Of a DNA stretch of 8,530 bases, positions 5,238 through 8,530 are shown piece by piece. Below the pieces are notes generated by a model. That model did not search any database, was not told the DNA's origin, and was given only the letters and a program-made list of their open reading frames with translations. Numbering within the stretch: position 1 is the first letter of the stretch; each line of letters begins with the position of its first letter. The stretch is from Acidobacteriota bacterium. GTDB lineage: Bacteria; Acidobacteriota; UBA4820; DSQY01. The stretch spans positions 1 through 8,530 of the forward strand of contig JAKAJA010000061.1 in assembly GCA_021814085.1 (NCBI GenBank). The letters run 5' to 3'. The position numbers and the translations under genes are program-made.

Positions 5238-7622
5238 ATGTCGAATATGCGGCGAACACGCCTTGTGGGCATGCTGGTTTCGCTATACCTAGTCGGGGCG
5301 TCCGCTATTGTCGCCCGGCAACCCCTCACGTACCAAGAGCGCGTCAAGGCCCAGGAAGCCATCGAGCGGGTTTACTACACCCACCGGATCTGGCCGAAGG
5401 AAAACCGTGAGCCCAAGCCGCCCTTCGAGAAGATGGTGGCCAAGGCGGAGATAGAGGCCAAGGTCACCGACTACCTGAAGAAATGCGAGGCCCTTGATCG
5501 ATTATGGCAGAAGCCCATCCAGCCCGAACAACTTCAAGCCGAGATGGACCGAATGGTCAAAGGTACCAGAGATCCTGCCATGCTCAAGGAAATCTTCGTA
5601 GTCCTCAACGACGATCCCGCGCTCATCGCCGAGTGCCTCGCTCGCCCCTTGCTGGCAGACAGGCTCATCCACAACCGGTATTTCAGCGATACGAGGTTTC
5701 ACTCGGACACCAGGGAGCAGGCGGAGAGGGCGCTCGAGGAGGCGGATCCGGAGAACCTTGAGTCGTGGCCGCAGGGAGAGTTTCGCAGGGCCGTATACAA
5801 GCTCCGAGATGAGAACCTGCGGGACAGGGAATGGGGGACGAGCGAAGGAATCGATATCCAGCTGGACGCCGATGCCTTCGCGAAGATGTCGGCGGATTAC
5901 CCCGAGTCGGCAGAACTCAGGTTCTCAGAGGAGAGGGAGGGGTTCCTGATTGCTCATGTGGTCAGCAAGTCGGAGAAAGAACTCGTTATGGAGGGTCTCT
6001 GGCTGTCCAAGAGGCCTTTCGATTCCTGGTGGAGCGATACATCCCCAGCGATAGCCGCCGCAGAACCTCCTGGCGGGAGCGACATAAATAGGCATCCCAG
6101 CGTCGGCGCGGACACGCCCGAAGCAGTTCATGCCGCTGCATGGGCAGACAACGCCCTTGCATGGCCCGGAGTCCCTGATCCTCGCTCGGGACACACCGCT
6201 GTTTGGACGGGCTCGGAAATGCTTGTGTGGGGAGACAACCGGAAAAGCACGGGCGCATTTGATCAGCCCTCATCGGGAATCTGGACGGTTACATCCTTGG
6301 GTGCTAACTGCCCGTCGGCCCGTGAGCACCACACGGCCATCTGGACGGGGGCTGAGATGATCGTGTGGGGAGGCGACAACAATGATATCAATCTTCCCCT
6401 AAACACCGGAGCCAGGTATGCCCCCGCAACGGACTCCTGGACCGCTACTTTCACAGGGAACAATTGCCCCTCGGCCCGCTACGGTCACTCCGCCCTCTGG
6501 ACGGGCTCGGAAATGATTGTGTGGGGAGGGTTCGGGAAAGGCTACCTCATCACCGGCGGGCGATACAACCCTTCGTCAGACACCTGGACGCCCACGTCCA
6601 CGGGGGCCGGATGCCCCGCGGGACGCATCAACGACACGGCCGTGTGGACGGGAACGGAGATGATCATCTGGGGGGGCGTTTGGTATGACATGGGCCGCGG
6701 CTCGGTTTACGAGAACAGCGGTGGACGGTACAACCCCTCATCGGACCTGTGGACTCCCACCTCTAAAGCGGGCCCCCAGGCCCGTACCTCCCACACGGCC
6801 GTCTGGACGGGTACGGAAATGATCGTGTGGGGCGGATTCACGGACAAAATGGACTACAACAGCGGCGGCCGCTACAACCCCGCTTCAGACGCATGGACGT
6901 CCACCTCCATGGGAACCAACTGCCCGTCGGCCCGTTACCAGCACACCGCCGTGTGGACAGGCACGGAGATGATTCTCTGGGGGGGGCACTTCTACGATGG
7001 AAGCCATCACTATTACTTCGACGGTGGGCGCTACAACCCTTCGTCGGACACCTGGAGGGCAACCTCCGTGGCGGTGGACTGTCCCTCGGCCCGCTACCAA
7101 CACACCGCCGTTTGGACGGGGGCGGAGATGCTCGTGTGGGGTGGAGGAACCTACTCGAATGGTTCCTCGGAGTATTTCAACACGGGCGGGCGGTACGACC
7201 CTTCCCTCGATGCCTGGACGGCCATACCCAGCGGAACGAATTGCCCCTCAGGCCGCATGTTCCACACCGCAATCTGGACAGGCACAGCAATGGCCGTGTG
7301 GGGGGGAATAACCGGAGCGGGCGTGACGCAGACGGGAGGCTCGTTCGTCCTGAATCCAATTGCACCGCCTGTCCCTGCCCAGATAAAGAAGGCGGCGGCC
7401 CCCACGCCCTTCACATTGATTGTGACAGGCACCAACCTCCAAAATGGCATCAGCGTCAGGATCAACGGCACACCGTGGACTGGCGTGACATGGGTGTCTC
7501 CGACCAAGATCAAGATTGGGCAAGGCAAGACGCTGAAGGCGCTCGTTCCCAAGGGACAGACCACCCAGTTCACATTCGCAAATCCGGATGGCGGACGAGT
7601 GTCCTACGATTGGAGTTGGTAG
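5238..7622 (+). CDS. Exported kelch-repeat beta-propeller protein with SurA-like N-terminus and IPT/TIG-like C-terminus
   Basis: This protein of 794 residues has no recognised enzymatic motif. Residues 1-26 form a signal peptide (MRRTR, a hydrophobic core, then ASAIVA). Residues 27-260 or so are helical and charged. They begin LTYQERVKAQEAIERVYY and include LLADRLIHNRYF and KRPFDSWW, resembling the SurA/parvulin-type N-terminal region of large exported proteins. Residues about 310-700 hold eight copies of a kelch-like blade: a strand pair HTAVWTGTEMIVWGG, a variable loop, then GGRYNPSSDTWTPTS, with CPSAR before six of the copies. These should fold as a beta-propeller. Residues about 715-790 (TPFTLIVTGTNLQNG, FTFANPDGG) fit an IPT/TIG immunoglobulin-like domain. 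The ATG at 5238 has GGAGG 5 nt upstream. Likely roles are binding or scaffolding outside the cytoplasm. The ligand is unknown. Confidence 0.88.
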   Translation: MSNMRRTRLVGMLVSLYLVGASAIVARQPLTYQERVKAQEAIERVYYTHRIWPKENREPKPPFEKMVAKAEIEAKVTDYLKKCEALDRLWQKPIQPEQLQAEMDRMVKGTRDPAMLKEIFVVLNDDPALIAECLARPLLADRLIHNRYFSDTRFHSDTREQAERALEEADPENLESWPQGEFRRAVYKLRDENLRDREWGTSEGIDIQLDADAFAKMSADYPESAELRFSEEREGFLIAHVVSKSEKELVMEGLWLSKRPFDSWWSDTSPAIAAAEPPGGSDINRHPSVGADTPEAVHAAAWADNALAWPGVPDPRSGHTAVWTGSEMLVWGDNRKSTGAFDQPSSGIWTVTSLGANCPSAREHHTAIWTGAEMIVWGGDNNDINLPLNTGARYAPATDSWTATFTGNNCPSARYGHSALWTGSEMIVWGGFGKGYLITGGRYNPSSDTWTPTSTGAGCPAGRINDTAVWTGTEMIIWGGVWYDMGRGSVYENSGGRYNPSSDLWTPTSKAGPQARTSHTAVWTGTEMIVWGGFTDKMDYNSGGRYNPASDAWTSTSMGTNCPSARYQHTAVWTGTEMILWGGHFYDGSHHYYFDGGRYNPSSDTWRATSVAVDCPSARYQHTAVWTGAEMLVWGGGTYSNGSSEYFNTGGRYDPSLDAWTAIPSGTNCPSGRMFHTAIWTGTAMAVWGGITGAGVTQTGGSFVLNPIAPPVPAQIKKAAAPTPFTLIVTGTNLQNGISVRINGTPWTGVTWVSPTKIKIGQGKTLKALVPKGQTTQFTFANPDGGRVSYDWSW
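6186..7307 (+). repeat. Eight tandem kelch-like repeats within the gene
   Basis: The core HTAVWTGxEMxVWGG recurs beginning near 6186, 6328, 6484, 6630, 6789, 6940, 7099 and 7260, a period of roughly 142-161 bases or 47-54 residues. The first copy ends WGD. The fourth has NDTAVW and the eighth has TAMAVW, so the array is older or less constrained at its edges. Similarity is visible in the DNA as well as in the protein, which makes unequal recombination among copies plausible. Confidence 0.85.
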
Positions 7623-7682
7623 GCTTGGCCAACCGATGTCGAGATAGGTTGCACTCCGACACAGTACCGCCACGAGGAAGCC

Positions 7683-7738
7683 GAAACGGTTCGGGACGGG
7701 TTTGGTGAAGAAACGGTAAACATTGCCCCCACCGTTTC
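7683..7738. repeat. GAAACGGT repeat set with a perfect inverted pair after the kelch gene
   Basis: GAAACGGT occurs at 7683-7690 and again at 7710-7717. Its exact reverse complement, ACCGTTTC, is at 7731-7738. The second and third copies can form an 8-bp stem with a 13-nt loop, 88 nt after the kelch stop. It may help end that transcript, though there is no T run. It may instead be a protein binding array, since it is close to the tRNA fragment. Confidence 0.4.
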
Positions 7739-7781
7739 CGATGGGGACAATCCGGGAACGACCGTAAGCGCTTTAGATTCT

Positions 7782-7838
7782 TGGCGGAGAGAGAGGGATT
7801 CGAACCCCCGAACCCTTGCGGGTTAACGGTTTTCGAGA
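7782..7838 (-). pseudogene. 3' fragment of tRNA-Ser(CGA); putative integration attachment site
   Basis: Read on the minus strand, these 57 bases are the 3' part of a serine tRNA. There is an anticodon loop CTCGAAA (anticodon CGA at 7835-7833), the 3' anticodon stem ACCGT, a long variable arm AACCC-GCAA-GGGTT (7824-7811), a T arm GGGGG-TTCGAAT-CCCTC (7809-7793), the acceptor strand TCTCTCC (7792-7786), discriminator G and an encoded CCA (7784-7782). The bases before the loop (coding GTCTT) cannot pair with ACCGT beyond one base, and no D arm or GGAGAGA acceptor partner follows. The gene is therefore cut at the anticodon loop and not functional. A 3' tRNA remnant with this exact boundary is what tyrosine-recombinase elements leave at their distal end. 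The intact tRNA copy would lie beyond the right end of the element. Confidence 0.82.
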
Positions 7839-7858
7839 AGACTTAGGGCCGACTTTAA

Positions 7859-7875
7859 AGGAGTGCCCTTCAGTG
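7859..7875 (+). repeat. 17-bp direct repeat, copy 1 (possible integrase arm site)
   Basis: AGGAGTGCCCTTCAGTG is repeated exactly at 7943-7959, 84 bp further. Both copies lie just inside the proposed element boundary beside the tRNA fragment, where tyrosine integrases and their accessory proteins bind arm-type repeats. No gene covers this stretch. Confidence 0.6.
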
Positions 7876-7909
7876 CCATCTAGTCCACTCTAGTCATACG
7901 ACAGATGGC
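7875..7909. repeat. Nested direct and inverted repeats between the 17-bp copies
   Basis: TCTAGTC occurs at 7879-7885 and 7889-7895, exactly 10 bp apart, so both copies face the same side of the helix. GCCATCT (7875-7881) and AGATGGC (7903-7909) form a 7-bp inverted repeat around them. This looks like a compact protein binding region next to the attachment site. Confidence 0.45.
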
Positions 7910-7942
7910 GAATCGGCCAAGGCGATCTTTTCGGTATTTGCC

Positions 7943-7959
7943 AGGAGTGCCCTTCAGTG
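7943..7959 (+). repeat. 17-bp direct repeat, copy 2 (possible integrase arm site)
   Basis: This is an exact second copy of AGGAGTGCCCTTCAGTG (first at 7859-7875). The sequences around the two copies differ, so only the 17-bp core is conserved, as expected for a binding site rather than a duplicated segment. Confidence 0.6.
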
Positions 7960-7995
7960 TGATTCAGAACTAACAGTTTTCTTGCAGTCGCCCTC

Positions 7996-8012
7996 GGCGG
8001 GAATCTCCCGCC
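7996..8012. terminator. Short perfect hairpin, possible second terminator
   Basis: GGCGGGA (7996-8002) pairs exactly with TCCCGCC (8006-8012) around a 3-nt loop. It lies about 80 nt beyond the end of the right-hand minus-strand gene, behind the stronger hairpin at 8045-8070. It has no T run on either side, so the role is uncertain. Confidence 0.35.
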
Positions 8013-8044
8013 AGAGACCAAAACGGGAACCGATTGGCAGCACG

Positions 8045-8070
8045 AAGGGCCCCTCTTTCGAGGGGCCCTT
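8045..8070. terminator. Strong intrinsic terminator hairpin
   Basis: AAGGGCCCCTC (8045-8055) and GAGGGGCCCTT (8060-8070) form a perfect 11-bp stem around TTTC. On the plus strand it is followed by TCTT. On the minus strand the loop is the stable GAAA. It sits 23 nt beyond the stop of the minus-strand gene that ends at 8094. It probably ends that transcript and blocks reading in the other direction. The better T run on the plus strand suggests it also insulates the element from chromosomal transcription. Confidence 0.75.
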
Positions 8071-8093
8071 TCTTGTAAGGCACTTGCAGGCCA

Positions 8094-8530
8094 TCAAGGA
8101 CTGGTTTGTTTTGAGCTCCAAAGTTCCAGCAGTTGCTGAATTTCCTCTTTGCGGAGAACGGCCGGCCTCCCAATACCAAACCATGGGCTGTCTTTCTTCG
8201 GCACGTTGCGAACGTACTTAAAATCCAACAGAAAATCTTCGCCCTTAGCGCTCTTGGTCACCCACATCATCGGGAAGTACGCCGCATCCAACTCTTCTGG
8301 GTGAATGACCCCGACATGATACAGCCGCAAAACGACAGGGTTTTTGCCTCGCGGAAAGTCGTAGGTGATTCTCAATCGCCCCTTGCAGTTCTTAATAATG
8401 CACGGCGCATCAATGGGCTCAATCGAGTGGGGCCAACCGCTACGCGCTTTCTTCATCGCGTCGATCTTTGAAAGCAGGAACTGGTAGAGCTTTCCCTCGA
8501 AGGACGTCACCTCCCTCAGGGCGAGCTTCA
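8094..8530 (-). CDS. Hypothetical protein, 5' end beyond the window
   Basis: This is an unrecognised protein. The frame is open from the right edge to a TGA at 8094-8096, giving at least 145 residues. A GTG at 8510 would give 138 residues, but the six codons before it (KLALRE) are also open. The GAGGGAG beside that GTG is too close to be its ribosome site, and the true start may be the NTG codon that spans the window edge. The sequence is soluble and mixed alpha/beta. Segments include SFEGKLYQFLLSKIDAMKKA, DAPCIIKNCKGRLRITY, LRLYHVGVIHPEELDAAYF and EEIQQLLELWSSKQ. No signal peptide, membrane helix or known catalytic motif was seen. Its base composition is more AT-rich than the genes to the left. 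Being next to the tRNA fragment, it is probably the terminal cargo gene of an integrated element. Confidence 0.65.
   Translation of the reverse strand, partial: KLALREVTSFEGKLYQFLLSKIDAMKKARSGWPHSIEPIDAPCIIKNCKGRLRITYDFPRGKNPVVLRLYHVGVIHPEELDAAYFPMMWVTKSAKGEDFLLDFKYVRNVPKKDSPWFGIGRPAVLRKEEIQQLLELWSSKQTSP

Noticed and set aside
6186..7307. Regular repeat spacing considered as a CRISPR array
   Set aside because: The units are about 150 bases, lie within a continuous reading frame and encode kelch blades. There are no short repeats with unique spacers.
6827..7708. Open frame of 293 codons overlapping the kelch repeats
   Set aside because: It is a shifted frame of the repeats. Its apparent periodicity only reflects the DNA repeat of the kelch gene.
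7903..7925. Plus-strand stretch resembling a tRNA D-arm (AGATGGC followed by GGCCAAGGCG)
   Set aside because: The D stem does not pair properly, the strand is opposite to the tRNA fragment, and no acceptor or anticodon arm follows.
7839..8093. Possibility of a group I intron splitting the tRNA-Ser gene in its anticodon loop
   Set aside because: No 5' tRNA half was found on the minus strand up to the window end, and no intron core was recognised. An attachment-site remnant explains the data better.
7982..8221. Plus-strand frame of 79 codons over the terminator region
   Set aside because: It runs through a perfect terminator hairpin and overlaps the opposite gene. There is no ribosome site or motif.

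Overview
This window is GC-rich bacterial DNA with compactly arranged genes. Three features fit best with an anaerobic or facultative environmental bacterium, perhaps from Acidobacteriota: a large secreted kelch-repeat protein whose N-terminal helical region resembles a type I associate with Acidobacteriota metagenome-assembled genomes, a NifX-like cofactor protein, and a membrane cytochrome c/b pair. That taxonomic guess comes from memory of protein styles and is weak.

Layout. (1) Positions 1-1848, plus strand, is one likely operon. It holds the end of a heme c protein with a C-terminal membrane anchor, a four-helix PhsC-like cytochrome b that overlaps it by 4 nt, a divergent TrmO/TsaA-fold protein, and a small NifX/NifB-C-like iron-molybdenum cofactor-binding protein with a His/Cys tail. 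An imperfect hairpin follows the last gene. (2) Positions 1999-3153, plus strand, encode a two-domain protein: a class I SAM methyltransferase fused to a cysteine-conserving domain that looks like DUF6125. (3) Positions 3351-4784, minus strand, encode a type I glutamine synthetase with no visible adenylylation tyrosine. It reads from a strikingly AT-rich promoter. The gene converges with the methyltransferase across a GC-rich hairpin region. (4) Positions 5238-7622, plus strand, encode an exported protein of 794 residues with a helical SurA-like N-terminus, eight kelch-like repeats and a C-terminal IPT/TIG-like domain.

(5) From 7782 to the end, the DNA changes character. On the minus strand, 7782-7838 is the exact 3' portion of a serine tRNA (anticodon CGA), from the anticodon loop through the long variable arm, T arm and acceptor strand to an encoded CCA. 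The 5' half is missing. This is the classic remnant left at the far end of an element that integrated into a tRNA gene. By its polarity, the chromosome lies to the left and the element to the right. Just inside the proposed element are a 17-bp direct repeat 84 bp apart, shorter direct and inverted repeats, two strong hairpins and an unrecognised gene running off the right edge. The base composition there is visibly more AT-rich.

How the parts may work together. The cytochrome pair probably passes electrons between the quinone pool and a periplasmic multiheme partner. The NifX-like and TrmO-like pair probably handles a metal or cofactor, or an RNA modification, but the link is only by position. 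Glutamine synthetase is core nitrogen assimilation. The kelch protein is an extracytoplasmic scaffold of unknown ligand. The right end is best read as the boundary of a genomic island whose main content lies outside the window.
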